From: an uncultured Butyricicoccus sp.
GTDB taxonomy: Bacteria; Bacillota; Clostridia; Oscillospirales; Butyricicoccaceae
Length of the DNA stretch: 64,000 bases
Reading direction: 5' to 3'
Assembly: GCA_900547195.1 (NCBI GenBank)
Contig: URFQ01000002.1
Coordinates: forward strand, 1-64,000
Made by a program: the position numbers and the translations under genes. Below are positions 39,934-48,898 of the stretch, one piece after another; position 1 is the first letter of the stretch; every line of letters starts with the position of its first letter. The notes under the pieces are model-generated. The model saw nothing but the letters and a program-made list of their open reading frames with translations, searched no databases and was not told the DNA's origin.

Positions 39934-40971
39934 ATGGAAACCATGCAGGCGGCAGTTTTCAAAGGCAACGGCGTGCTGGAGGTTCAGGAGGTCGAAATTC
40001 CCAAAATCCGGCGTCCCGATCAGGTGCTGATCCAAGTCCGGGCCGCTGGTATCTGCGGCAGCGACCTCCACGCGCTGCGCGTACCGCCTGGACTCGAAAT
40101 CCCCACGGGCATTGTACTTGGCCATGAATTCTACGGCACGATCGTCGAGGCCGGCGCCGATGTAAGACGGTACCGGGCGGGCGATACTGTGGTCGTCGAT
40201 CCGTGCGTGCCATGCGGCGAATGCTGGGAATGCCGGCACGGGATGGGCTACCTGTGCTCAGAAAAACGGCATTACGGCCAGACCTGCGACGGCGCGTTCG
40301 CGCAGTATGTGGTCGTGGAAGCCAGCCAGCTCCATCGCGTGCCTGCGGACATTGACCCGGACGCGGCGGCGCAGGCCGAACCGCTTGCCTGTATCCTGTG
40401 CGGCATTGAGATGCTGAGCCCAAAACCGACCGACCATATCCTGCTCTATGGGGCGGGCCCGATCGGCCTGACCTTCATCCGGGCATTGAAGGCCTATGGC
40501 GTCAAGCATCTCGCCGTGGTTGCCAAGGGCGCGGCACGCATCGCGGAGGCCAAGCGCTGCGGCGCTGAATTTGTCATCGACATGAAGGACGGCGGGGTAG
40601 AGGAGGCGCTTTTCGCGCACTGGGACGAACCTGCCGACATTGTGATCGATGCAGCCGGCGCAGGTTCGGTGCTTACCGAAGCGGTTCACCTGCTGCATAC
40701 TCGCGGCCGCGTCCTGCTGTTTGGCTACAACGAGCACGCCCGTGCTGAAATCCCGCCGTCGCTGGTGACAGCCAGGGAAATCCAGATTATGGGCGTGCTC
40801 GGCAAGGCCTTTCCTTCCGCAATTGCGCTGCTGGAGGACGAACGGCTTGGGCTGGCGCAGTTCGTTTCCCACCGTATGCCGCTCACAGAGATCGGCCGCG
40901 GCATAGAGCTGCTGATGAAGAAGCAAGCCACCCGCGTCATTCTTTACCCAAACGGCGGCATTCCGGAATAA
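39934..40971 (+). CDS. Zinc-dependent alcohol dehydrogenase (MDR family, sorbitol/threonine dehydrogenase-like)
   Basis: A 345-residue medium-chain dehydrogenase. The catalytic zinc region reads GICGSDLHAL and GHEFYGTIVEAG. The structural zinc loop has four cysteines in CVPCGECWECRHGMGYLC. The NAD(P)-binding fold shows LLYGAGPIGLTFIRAL. Substrate is not predictable; the closest functional types oxidise polyols or threonine. The ATG at 39934 follows AGAGGTGA; a GTG three codons upstream is possible. It forms its own unit, ending at a terminator. Confidence 0.9.
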   Translation: METMQAAVFKGNGVLEVQEVEIPKIRRPDQVLIQVRAAGICGSDLHALRVPPGLEIPTGIVLGHEFYGTIVEAGADVRRYRAGDTVVVDPCVPCGECWECRHGMGYLCSEKRHYGQTCDGAFAQYVVVEASQLHRVPADIDPDAAAQAEPLACILCGIEMLSPKPTDHILLYGAGPIGLTFIRALKAYGVKHLAVVAKGAARIAEAKRCGAEFVIDMKDGGVEEALFAHWDEPADIVIDAAGAGSVLTEAVHLLHTRGRVLLFGYNEHARAEIPPSLVTAREIQIMGVLGKAFPSAIALLEDERLGLAQFVSHRMPLTEIGRGIELLMKKQATRVILYPNGGIPE

Positions 40972-40974
40972 TCC

Positions 40975-41010
40975 AAAAAAAGACAGGCGCTTTGCACGCC
41001 TGTCTTTTTT
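40975..41010. terminator. Terminator of the dehydrogenase gene
   Basis: AAAAAAAGACAGGCG, a seven-base loop and CGCCTGTCTTTTTT. Confidence 0.92.
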
Positions 41011-41062
41011 GCGCCCGGATTTGGGAATTTGAAACGAAATTGTGAATAAATTTTTGTGGGGG

Positions 41063-41091
41063 TTGACAATAAAAAAACAGAGCCGTATAAT
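41063..41091 (+). promoter_or_regulatory. Promoter of the RND efflux operon
   Basis: Perfect TTGACA (41063-41068) and TATAAT (41086-41091) with a 17-base spacer. Confidence 0.93.
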
Positions 41092-41102
41092 GAATCATGC
41101 TT

Positions 41103-41122
41103 CCGACCGACCAGCCGGTCGG
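41103..41122. promoter_or_regulatory. TetR-type operator of the efflux operon
   Basis: CCGACCG, six bases, CGGTCGG form a perfect seven-base-arm palindrome 11 bases after the -10 box, overlapping the expected transcription start. The TetR gene is the last gene of this operon, so autorepression is likely. Confidence 0.8.
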
Positions 41123-41198
41123 CGAATGGAAAACTGTATGGTATTTGAGAGATGATACCGGCCGCCTGGGATCGGGCGGCGTTTCAAGTGGAGGTTCT

Positions 41199-42503
41199 AT
41201 GAAAAAGCAAGTGATCAGCGCAGCGCTGGCGGCAGCGCTCACGGCAGGAGCCTGCGCGCCCGCGCAGGCAGCGGGCGGACCGCAGGCTGCCGGGACGCTG
41301 GGAGGTACCGCAGCGCTGCTGTTTGCCGTCCGCACGGCTGCGGATACGGCGGGCGCACCGTCTGCGCCGCCGGTGCAGCAGTCCAAGCCCATGGGGCTGA
41401 CCGGCCTGGAGCGCACAGTGCGGGAAAATAACCCGACCATTAAATCCCTGCAAAAAATGGTCGCCAGCTTGGGGTCGATGTCGGCCGCCTCGCAGGATGT
41501 CAGCCAGATTCAGGGCGCGGTACAGGGGTATGAGGCCATGATCCAGTCCCTCAAGGACGCCTGCAAGGGGCTGGAGGAAACCGATCCGCTGTACATAACC
41601 TATCAGGAGCAGATCAAGGTGCTGCAAAACAACGTGAACAGCCTGAGCGGTACGCTGGCCAGCCTGCCCCTTGTTGCGGAGGCCACGCAGGACGCTTACG
41701 ACGAGGCGGCATACAGCCTGCGCAAACAGGCAGGCTATGCGGCGGATCAGCTGTGTTCCGGCGCGGAAAGCATGATGATCGGCATCAAAACTCTGGAATA
41801 TACACATGGCGGGCTAGTGCGTACGCTGGATGCGCTGGACCGCCGGCTTGCCGTGCTCAAGATCCAGGCCGACCGGGGGATGATCAGTTCACTGACCTAT
41901 GAAAACGCGCAGACCCAGCGCATCAAGCTTGCCGCAAACATCCAGACCCTGGAAACCCAGCGGAATAGCCTGGCGTCCAGCCTGGCGCTGATGTGCGGCT
42001 ACAGCGCAGATACGGTGATTGAGCCATCCGGCCTGCCCGAAATTGGGGCGCGCGACATCAATAAAATGAAATATGAGGCCGACCTCGACGAAGCGCTGAA
42101 AAACAGCTATACGCTCTGGCAGAAACAGGATGCTGTGCGCACGGCGGCAAATAAAAAGGACAACAACATCAGCGGGACGACCGAAAGCTACGAAGCTGCG
42201 CAGGCAGAGCTGGCCGCGGCCGAGGAAAGCCTCACTGCCGGGTTCCGGCAGATTTATGATGCCGTGGGGAATAAGCAGCGGCTGGTAACCGCGGCCGAAT
42301 CGGCCGCTGAAAAGGCAGCGTCTGATCTGGAGGTGAGCCGTGTAAAATATGAGCTTGGCACACTTTCGAAGCTGGATTATCAGCAGGCGCAGGACGATCT
42401 GGCAGAGGCGCAGGATGCGGTGACCACTGCAAAAATAAACCTGCTTTCAGCATATCAAACCTATCAATGGGCGAAAAAAGGCCTGATTTCGACGGGTTCA
42501 TAA
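41199..42503 (+). CDS. TolC-like outer-membrane-efflux-family protein 1
   Basis: A 434-residue protein with a signal peptide (residues 1-24, ending in CAPAQAA) and long heptad-rich helices typical of the TolC/OEP fold, including TYENAQTQRIKLAANIQTLETQ and the C-terminal KYELGTLSKLDYQQAQDDL. TolC proteins form export tunnels through an outer membrane; in a single-membrane Firmicute the role must differ, perhaps as a wall-spanning or adaptor component. It starts the RND operon and is a paralogue of the next gene, both ending with a YQWAKKG or YQWAKRG motif. GGAGG precedes the ATG. Confidence 0.82.
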   Translation: MKKQVISAALAAALTAGACAPAQAAGGPQAAGTLGGTAALLFAVRTAADTAGAPSAPPVQQSKPMGLTGLERTVRENNPTIKSLQKMVASLGSMSAASQDVSQIQGAVQGYEAMIQSLKDACKGLEETDPLYITYQEQIKVLQNNVNSLSGTLASLPLVAEATQDAYDEAAYSLRKQAGYAADQLCSGAESMMIGIKTLEYTHGGLVRTLDALDRRLAVLKIQADRGMISSLTYENAQTQRIKLAANIQTLETQRNSLASSLALMCGYSADTVIEPSGLPEIGARDINKMKYEADLDEALKNSYTLWQKQDAVRTAANKKDNNISGTTESYEAAQAELAAAEESLTAGFRQIYDAVGNKQRLVTAAESAAEKAASDLEVSRVKYELGTLSKLDYQQAQDDLAEAQDAVTTAKINLLSAYQTYQWAKKGLISTGS

Positions 42504-42520
42504 AGAGGAGGGCATTACAT

Positions 42521-43831
42521 ATGGACAAAAGAATCACCGGCGCCGTATTGGCGGCCGCGCTGGCCGCAGGCCTGTGCGCGCCTGCGCAGGCGATAGCCGC
42601 CGCGCCCGGCGCCGCGGTCTGCATGACGGCCGCCGCTGCGCTGCAGCGCGTGTCCAGCCGGGTGGACAGCACGGCGGCTCCGGGCGTTCAGGGCAGCACG
42701 CTGGCCTTTTCTGATGTGGAGCGCGTGGTGCGCGCAAAAAACACCTCGATTCAGGCGTTCCACCAGACGCTCGCCGGCGTGGGCGCTACCGACGTGGGCG
42801 AGAGCTATATTGAGCAGTATGCAAATCTGGGAGAGCAGATTGCCGGTTATCAGGATCAGATTAAGGATTTGGAAAAATCGATCAAAAGATTACAGGCCGA
42901 CAACGACGACGGCAAGAACGACGCCCTGATCCGCACGCTGCGCGCGCAGAAATCCTCGCTCGAAGCTTCGCTGAAATCGGTACAGAGTTCCTATAAAGAG
43001 CTTGGGGACAGCGAGGATGATGCCGAGGACGATCTCAAAGTGACCTACAACAGCACCGAGCGCCAGCTCGGCAACGCGGCCGATCAGATTGTCATGGGTG
43101 CGGAGACCTCCTATATTTCTCTCAAGACGCTGGACAACACGGTTGCAGAGCTCGACCGCAACCTCGCGGCGCTCGACCGCAGCATTGCCACCGTTCAGGC
43201 TCAGATCCGCCTGGGCGCGGCCACTCAGCTCGACCTGCTGGCATTGCAGACACAGCGGGAAAGCCTGAGCGCCAATCGCCAGACCCTGATTACCCAGCGG
43301 CAGAGCCTCAAAAACAGCCTCGCCATCCTGTGCGGCTACGGTGTGGGCGAAACGGTGGAGGTTGGCAGCCTGCCGGACGTCACAGCGGCTCAGATCGCAG
43401 CGATGGATTACGAGAAGGATTTGGCTGAGGCCCTCAAAAACAGCTACTCCATCTGGGAGAAGGAAGACGCGGTGCGGTCGGCAAACGACGATTATGAGGA
43501 CAACAAAACGACCACCATGCACGCCATCGAGGCCGCCAAAATCGATCTTGCGGCACAGAAGGAAACGGTGACGAATTCGTTCCGGCAGCTGTACCATGCG
43601 GTCAAGGACAAGAGTACCCTGTACGACAGCGCCGTGGCTTCCGCGACGCAGGAGGCCAAGAATTTCAAAGTCAGCGAGCTGCAATATCAGCGCGGTGCGC
43701 TTTCGAAAAATGAATACGAAACCGCGAAGGACAGCCTTGCCGACGCGGAGCAGGCGGAAGCGACCGCAAAGATCGAGCTGTTTACCGCATATCATACCTA
43801 TCAGTGGGCCAAACGCGGTGTGATGAGCTAA
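42521..43831 (+). CDS. TolC-like outer-membrane-efflux-family protein 2
   Basis: A 436-residue paralogue of the preceding protein. It has a signal peptide ending in CAPAQAIAA, a helical heptad core (including a charged KSIKRLQADNDDGKND coil) and the same repeat-type C-terminus (YQRGALSKNEYETAKDSL). It follows after 17 bases with GAGGAGGG before the ATG. Two tandem TolC-like copies beside one RND pump suggest either a heteromeric assembly or partly divided roles. Confidence 0.82.
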   Translation: MDKRITGAVLAAALAAGLCAPAQAIAAAPGAAVCMTAAAALQRVSSRVDSTAAPGVQGSTLAFSDVERVVRAKNTSIQAFHQTLAGVGATDVGESYIEQYANLGEQIAGYQDQIKDLEKSIKRLQADNDDGKNDALIRTLRAQKSSLEASLKSVQSSYKELGDSEDDAEDDLKVTYNSTERQLGNAADQIVMGAETSYISLKTLDNTVAELDRNLAALDRSIATVQAQIRLGAATQLDLLALQTQRESLSANRQTLITQRQSLKNSLAILCGYGVGETVEVGSLPDVTAAQIAAMDYEKDLAEALKNSYSIWEKEDAVRSANDDYEDNKTTTMHAIEAAKIDLAAQKETVTNSFRQLYHAVKDKSTLYDSAVASATQEAKNFKVSELQYQRGALSKNEYETAKDSLADAEQAEATAKIELFTAYHTYQWAKRGVMS

Positions 43832-43879
43832 TCTGCTATCCAATAGATTTTTCGATACAGAACCGGAGGAAAATGGAAT

Positions 43880-45133
43880 ATGAAGCAAAAACGTATTGTG
43901 GCGGGCGTGCTGGCCTGCCTGCTGCTTGCCGGCATGGCCGGCTGCGGCAAAAAGGGCGACACATCCGAAGAGGAAACCGTGCAGGGCACTGCGGTGGAGG
44001 TGCAGGAGGTTGCCACCGGCGAAATGGCGGCCCAGTCGTCCCTGGCCGGCACAGTGACGGCCAAAAACTCGGTGCAGGTGTTCCCGCTGCTCGCGGGCAA
44101 CGTCACGGCGCTCAATGTCGCGGCGGGGGACACGGTCGCGCAGGGGCAGGTGCTGTTCCAGGTGGATACGTCCACGGTGACGAGCACCTACAGCTCGCTC
44201 CAGCAGAGCTACAACGCCACCAAGGCCACCACCGACCAGGCGATTGCCACCGCGCAGCTCGGCGTACAGAATGCGCAGATTGCGCTTGATCAGGCGAACA
44301 CGGCCTACGAAAATACCAAGGCGCTGCATGAGGCGGGCGCGGCGTCCGATCAGCAGCTGACAACCGCTTCGCAGGGCGTGCAGCAGGCGCAGGCCTCCTT
44401 GCAGCAGGCACAGGTGGGCGTCAAGCAGGCGCAGGCCTCCCAGCAGGCTTCGCTCGCGCAGATCCAGGCTTCAATGGATCAGATCCAAGCGCAGGCAGGG
44501 CAGGGCACGGTGACTGCGCCGTGCTCCGGCCTGGTGACAAACGTCAACATTGAGCGCGGCGGCATGGCGGCGCAGGCACAGCCTGCGGTTGTGATCGCGG
44601 AGGGTGGCAACATCGAAGTGACGGTATCGGTCAGCGAAACCATCCTCCCCGGCCTGCACATTGGCGACAAAGCGACGGTGACGGTCCAGTCGGTATCTGC
44701 CGACCCCTTCGATGCAACGATTGCAACCATTGCGGCCGCGGCAAACGCGCAGACCAAACTGTATGATATCACACTGACGCTGCCTGCGGACATGAAGCCG
44801 GCCATCGGTACGTTTGCAAACGTGATTCTGTATACCGACCAGCGAGCGGACGCGGTCTATGTACCGACCGAAGCGATTCTCACCGACGGAGATACCCAGT
44901 ATGTCTTCATCACGACCGACGAACGCCCGGAAACCGATGAAAAGAAGAGCGACGTGGGCGTGGGCGACGGCCCGTGGGCGAAAAAGGTCATCATTACAAC
45001 CGGCCTGGTTGGCGACGGCATCACCGAAGTGACCGAAGGCCTTGCCGGCGGCGAGACCCTGGTGGTTAAGGGACAGAGCTACCTCTCCGACGGCAGCCTT
45101 GTGCGCGTTGTATCCGGGGAGGATGACGCATGA
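43880..45133 (+). CDS. RND efflux adaptor lipoprotein (HlyD/AcrA family)
   Basis: A 417-residue membrane-fusion protein. A lipoprotein signal peptide ends LAGMAGC, giving a lipid-anchored N-terminal cysteine. Lipoyl-type beta-hairpin halves (NVTALNVAAGDTVAQGQVLF and GQGTVTAPCSGLVTNVNIER) flank a long Gln/Ala-rich coiled-coil hairpin of about 140 residues, unusually poor in charge. A beta-barrel and membrane-proximal domain follow. It would couple the RND pump to the TolC-like proteins. It overlaps the pump gene by four bases. Confidence 0.92.
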   Translation: MKQKRIVAGVLACLLLAGMAGCGKKGDTSEEETVQGTAVEVQEVATGEMAAQSSLAGTVTAKNSVQVFPLLAGNVTALNVAAGDTVAQGQVLFQVDTSTVTSTYSSLQQSYNATKATTDQAIATAQLGVQNAQIALDQANTAYENTKALHEAGAASDQQLTTASQGVQQAQASLQQAQVGVKQAQASQQASLAQIQASMDQIQAQAGQGTVTAPCSGLVTNVNIERGGMAAQAQPAVVIAEGGNIEVTVSVSETILPGLHIGDKATVTVQSVSADPFDATIATIAAAANAQTKLYDITLTLPADMKPAIGTFANVILYTDQRADAVYVPTEAILTDGDTQYVFITTDERPETDEKKSDVGVGDGPWAKKVIITTGLVGDGITEVTEGLAGGETLVVKGQSYLSDGSLVRVVSGEDDA

Positions 45134-48100
45134 AAATCGCAGACTTTTGTATCAAGCACCGTGTCATGACCATCTTGGCGTTCGTCATGGTCGTTATCTT
45201 TGGCGCGATGAGCTTCGGCGCGTTGCCGCTGGCGCTTATGCCGGATATGGACCTGCCGGTGGCGCTCGTCATGACCACCTACGCGGGCGCCGGTCCGGAG
45301 GAGATTGAAAACCTGGTCACCAAGCCGGTTGAGTCGGCCTGCGCCAGCCTTGCCGGCCTGGATACCCTGCGTTCGACTTCACAGGAAAATATGTCGCTGG
45401 TCATCGTGACGTTCGACTATGGCACAGACATGGACCAGACGCTGATTGATATGCGCGACAAGATCGACCGCATCAAGTCCACCCTGCCGGATGACGCCGA
45501 TTCGCCGACGGTCCTCAAGATGGATATGGATTCCATGCCGGTTGTCATGATCGGCCTTAAGGGCAACGATTTGGCGCAGATGCAGTCCATCGCGGACGAT
45601 GACATCGCCCCGCGCCTGGAGCGCATCGACGGCGTGGCGTCGGTCGAGGTCACGGGCGGCTATGAAAACGAGGTGGCCATTGAGGCCTATACCGACCGCT
45701 GCGAGGGCTACGGCATCTCGTTGTCCTACATTGGCCAGATGCTGGCCGCCGACAACGTCGCCATGCCGGCTGGCGAGGTGCAGAACGGCACTCAGAAGCT
45801 GTCCGTGCGCGTGGATGGCGAATACAGCGCGGCCGAGGATGTAGAAAACGCCCTCATTCTCCTGCCGACCGGCGGCAGCGTGCGTCTCGGCGAGATCGCC
45901 AAGGTCACAATGAAGCCAAAGGATCAGGAGTCAATCGCCAAGGTAGATGGCGAGCCGTGCATCATGATCTCGGTCACCAAGCAGTCTGGCACCAACACCG
46001 TAAAGGTTGCCGAGAGTGCCCACGCAGCCATGGAAGAGCTGGCCTCGGGCAACCCGGCCATCAACTACACCCTGCTGATGGATCAGTCGGACTACATCAA
46101 TATGACGGTCGATAACACCATCCAGAACATCGTCGTCGGCGTCGTCTTTGCCGCCATCGTTCTGCTTGTATTCCTGCGCGACCTGAGCGCGACCGCGGTC
46201 ATTTCGGTCTCGATGCCGGTGTGTATCGTTTCGGTCTTCCTCATTATGAACGCGCTTGGCATCACGCTGAACATGATGTCGCTCGGCGGCCTGGCGCTTG
46301 GCGTTGGCATGATCGTGGATAACTCCATCGTTGTTTTGGAGAATATTTTCCGTTTTCGTTCAGATGGCTTTAGCCGCTGGGATTCATGTACCAAGGGCGC
46401 GGCCGAGGTGTCGCTGTCCATCGTCGGCGGCACCCTGACTACCATCGCGGTCTTCCTTCCCATTGGCCTGGCCGACGGTATGGTCGGCATGATGTTCCGT
46501 GAGTTCTGTATCACGATCTGCTCATTGCTGGGCGCGTCGCTGTTTATCGCGCTGACTTTCGTGCCGCTGATGTGCTACATCACGCTCGACCGCGGAAAGC
46601 GCAAGCTGCGCATGACGAACGATCAGGGCGATCTTGGACACAAGCCGCTTATGCGCAAATATACCAGCCTGCTGCGCTTCCTGCTGCATAAGCGCCTGCT
46701 GACGCTCATCGTTTCGGTCGCATTTGTGGTTGTCGCACTCATTGGCACAGCCATGTCCGGCTTTGAGCTGTCGCCGGAGATGGATCAGGGGCAGATCTCG
46801 ATTGACGTTGGGATGCCGATTGGTTCGGAAATGGAGGAGACCGCAGCCATCGAGGATCGAATCGCTCGGATTGTCGAGGACACGGTGCCCGAGCTGGATA
46901 CCCTGTACTACAGTACCGGCGCCAGCTCCAGCCTGATGTCCAGCGGCAGCAGCGTCACGGTGATGCTGGTCGATCTGGAGGACCGCGACCGCTCGTCACA
47001 GGAGATTGCAAACGCGCTGCGTGAAAACCTTGCCGATATCGCGGGCTGCGACCTGTCGGTCTCCACATCCTCGACCACGGGTTCCATGTCGGGCAGCGCC
47101 ATCAGCCTGACGCTGTCGGGGGATGATTATGACGAGCTGGTGGCCACTGGCGATGAGCTTGTCGATCGCATCTCGGCCCTGCCGGACGCGATTGAGGTCA
47201 GTTCTTCCGCATCCGACGAGGAGCCGCGCGTCAGCGTCAAGATCAACCGCGACAACGCGACCCGCTTTGGGCTGACTGCCGCGACGATTGGCTCGGCGGT
47301 GCGCGGCCAGATCTATGGCTCGACTTCCACCACGCTCAAGATCAGCGGCGATGAATACGACATCACCGTGCGCGGCGACGAGGTCTCCAAGGCGAACCTC
47401 GACGCTCTCAAGGCCATGCTTGTGCCGACCTCGACCGGCGGCTCGGTGCCGCTGAGCCTGGTTGCAGACGTTTCCACCGAGCTGGCGCCGCAGACCATCG
47501 CGCGCGAAAACCAGACCCGTACCATTACGATCGAGGGCGACAGCCTTTCGGAAGACACTGTGGGCCTCAACCAGCAGGTGCAGGAGATTCTCAATCATTA
47601 TGAGATGCCGCAGGGCGTCACGCTGGAAAGCGGCGGCGAGATGGAGGATATGGTGGAATCGTTCAGTTCGCTGTTGACCGCGCTGGCCGTCGCGCTTGCG
47701 CTCGTCTACTTCATCCTCGCCAGCCAGTTTGAGTCCTTCGTCATGCCGGTCATCATCATGATGATCCTGCCGGTTTCGCTGTTCGGTTCAACCCTGTGTC
47801 TCGGCCTTACCGGCAGCAAGATCTCCATGGTCTCTCTGCTCGGCGTCATCATCCTGGCCGGCACGGTCGTAAACTCGCCGATCGTCCTCATTGACTATAT
47901 CGAAACCCGCCGCAAGCACTATGGCGAGGACAAGGAAAACGCCATCCTCAACGCCTGCCCGCGCCGTGTGCGCCCGGTGCTCATGACCGCGATGACAACC
48001 ATCCTTGGTATGGTGCCTATGATTGTGGATACCGGAGAAGGTTCGGAGATGATGCGCCCCATGGCGATTGTCATGATTGCAGGTATGATTCTGTCGACCA

Positions 48101-48240
48101 TTGTGACGCTGGTTTTCACCCCGGTATACTATTCGCTGATTGACAGCCTGACGGCGCGTTTTCAGCGAAAGCATCCGCCGCAGGATCCGCATGACGACAT
48201 TCCCGGCGCACAGCTTCCGGAGGAGGTGGCTGCGCCGTGA
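45130..48240 (+). CDS. RND-family efflux pump (AcrB/SwrC type)
   Basis: A 1036-residue resistance-nodulation-division transporter with 12 membrane segments and two large external loops. The first half begins FCIKHRVMTILAFVMVVIFG. The fourth-helix motif is GVGMIVDNSIVVLENIF, keeping one of the two aspartates of AcrB. The tenth-helix region is LAGTVVNSPIVLIDYIE, with no lysine at the AcrB Lys940 position. These features fit Gram-positive RND pumps such as SwrC, which exports lipopeptide surfactant. Substrates may be amphiphiles, bile acids or drugs. It is coupled to its adaptor and to TetR by ATGA and GTGA overlaps. Confidence 0.94.
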   Translation: MKIADFCIKHRVMTILAFVMVVIFGAMSFGALPLALMPDMDLPVALVMTTYAGAGPEEIENLVTKPVESACASLAGLDTLRSTSQENMSLVIVTFDYGTDMDQTLIDMRDKIDRIKSTLPDDADSPTVLKMDMDSMPVVMIGLKGNDLAQMQSIADDDIAPRLERIDGVASVEVTGGYENEVAIEAYTDRCEGYGISLSYIGQMLAADNVAMPAGEVQNGTQKLSVRVDGEYSAAEDVENALILLPTGGSVRLGEIAKVTMKPKDQESIAKVDGEPCIMISVTKQSGTNTVKVAESAHAAMEELASGNPAINYTLLMDQSDYINMTVDNTIQNIVVGVVFAAIVLLVFLRDLSATAVISVSMPVCIVSVFLIMNALGITLNMMSLGGLALGVGMIVDNSIVVLENIFRFRSDGFSRWDSCTKGAAEVSLSIVGGTLTTIAVFLPIGLADGMVGMMFREFCITICSLLGASLFIALTFVPLMCYITLDRGKRKLRMTNDQGDLGHKPLMRKYTSLLRFLLHKRLLTLIVSVAFVVVALIGTAMSGFELSPEMDQGQISIDVGMPIGSEMEETAAIEDRIARIVEDTVPELDTLYYSTGASSSLMSSGSSVTVMLVDLEDRDRSSQEIANALRENLADIAGCDLSVSTSSTTGSMSGSAISLTLSGDDYDELVATGDELVDRISALPDAIEVSSSASDEEPRVSVKINRDNATRFGLTAATIGSAVRGQIYGSTSTTLKISGDEYDITVRGDEVSKANLDALKAMLVPTSTGGSVPLSLVADVSTELAPQTIARENQTRTITIEGDSLSEDTVGLNQQVQEILNHYEMPQGVTLESGGEMEDMVESFSSLLTALAVALALVYFILASQFESFVMPVIIMMILPVSLFGSTLCLGLTGSKISMVSLLGVIILAGTVVNSPIVLIDYIETRRKHYGEDKENAILNACPRRVRPVLMTAMTTILGMVPMIVDTGEGSEMMRPMAIVMIAGMILSTIVTLVFTPVYYSLIDSLTARFQRKHPPQDPHDDIPGAQLPEEVAAP

Positions 48241-48794
48241 CCGGAATTCGGGGAACCCGCCGTGCGGATATCCTGAAGGCTGCTTGTGAGGATTTTTGCG
48301 AAAGCGGCTACGACCGCGCACGCATGGAAAACATCGCGCGGCGCGCCGGTATTGGCAAATCCACAATTTATGAATATTTTCCATCCAAGACCGACCTGCT
48401 GGAGGCGGTTGTGGACTGGGTGCTGGAGCAGGCGTGCGCCGAACTGGAACGCATTTTCACAGCGGACACCAGTTTCCGGGAAATGGTATGCCGTTATCTG
48501 CAATTTATGCGCGTCATGATCACCAGAGCCGGGGTGGGGATGATGACCCTGCGCGGCGATCAACCAGTATTCAAAGCTGTCCATGGCCGGGCGGAACGGT
48601 TCCGTGACTTCATCATTGCAAGAATCTCGCGGGCGACCCGGCGTGCGGTCGCGCGCGGGGAGGTCTCGGAGAAAATTGACCCGGGCGCTGCAGCCCTGCT
48701 GCTGGCCAGCGTATCGTTTTCCTTCATTTCCCCTAGTGAATGCACCATGCAGCAAATTCTTGAAGTGCTGTTTGAGGGCCTGGAGCCCCGGTAA
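48237..48794 (+). CDS. TetR-family regulator of the efflux operon
   Basis: A 185-residue repressor. The N-terminal helix-turn-helix reads MENIARRAGIGKSTIYEYFPSK; the rest is a helical ligand-binding domain. The GTG start overlaps the pump stop codon, so it is made from the same message it is expected to repress through the palindrome at 41103-41122. A terminator follows immediately. Confidence 0.92.
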   Translation: MTGIRGTRRADILKAACEDFCESGYDRARMENIARRAGIGKSTIYEYFPSKTDLLEAVVDWVLEQACAELERIFTADTSFREMVCRYLQFMRVMITRAGVGMMTLRGDQPVFKAVHGRAERFRDFIIARISRATRRAVARGEVSEKIDPGAAALLLASVSFSFISPSECTMQQILEVLFEGLEPR

Positions 48795-48827
48795 AAAAAT
48801 CCCCGTTTCATTGGAACGGGGATTTTT
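48794..48827. terminator. Terminator of the efflux operon
   Basis: AAAAATCCCCGTT, a six-base loop and AACGGGGATTTTT; active on both strands. Confidence 0.92.
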
Positions 48828-48898
48828 TGTGCAATCAAAAAGGGTTCCCGAGGCAATGGAAACCCTTTTGAGAAAGAAAAAAATGGGGTTATGGAGTC

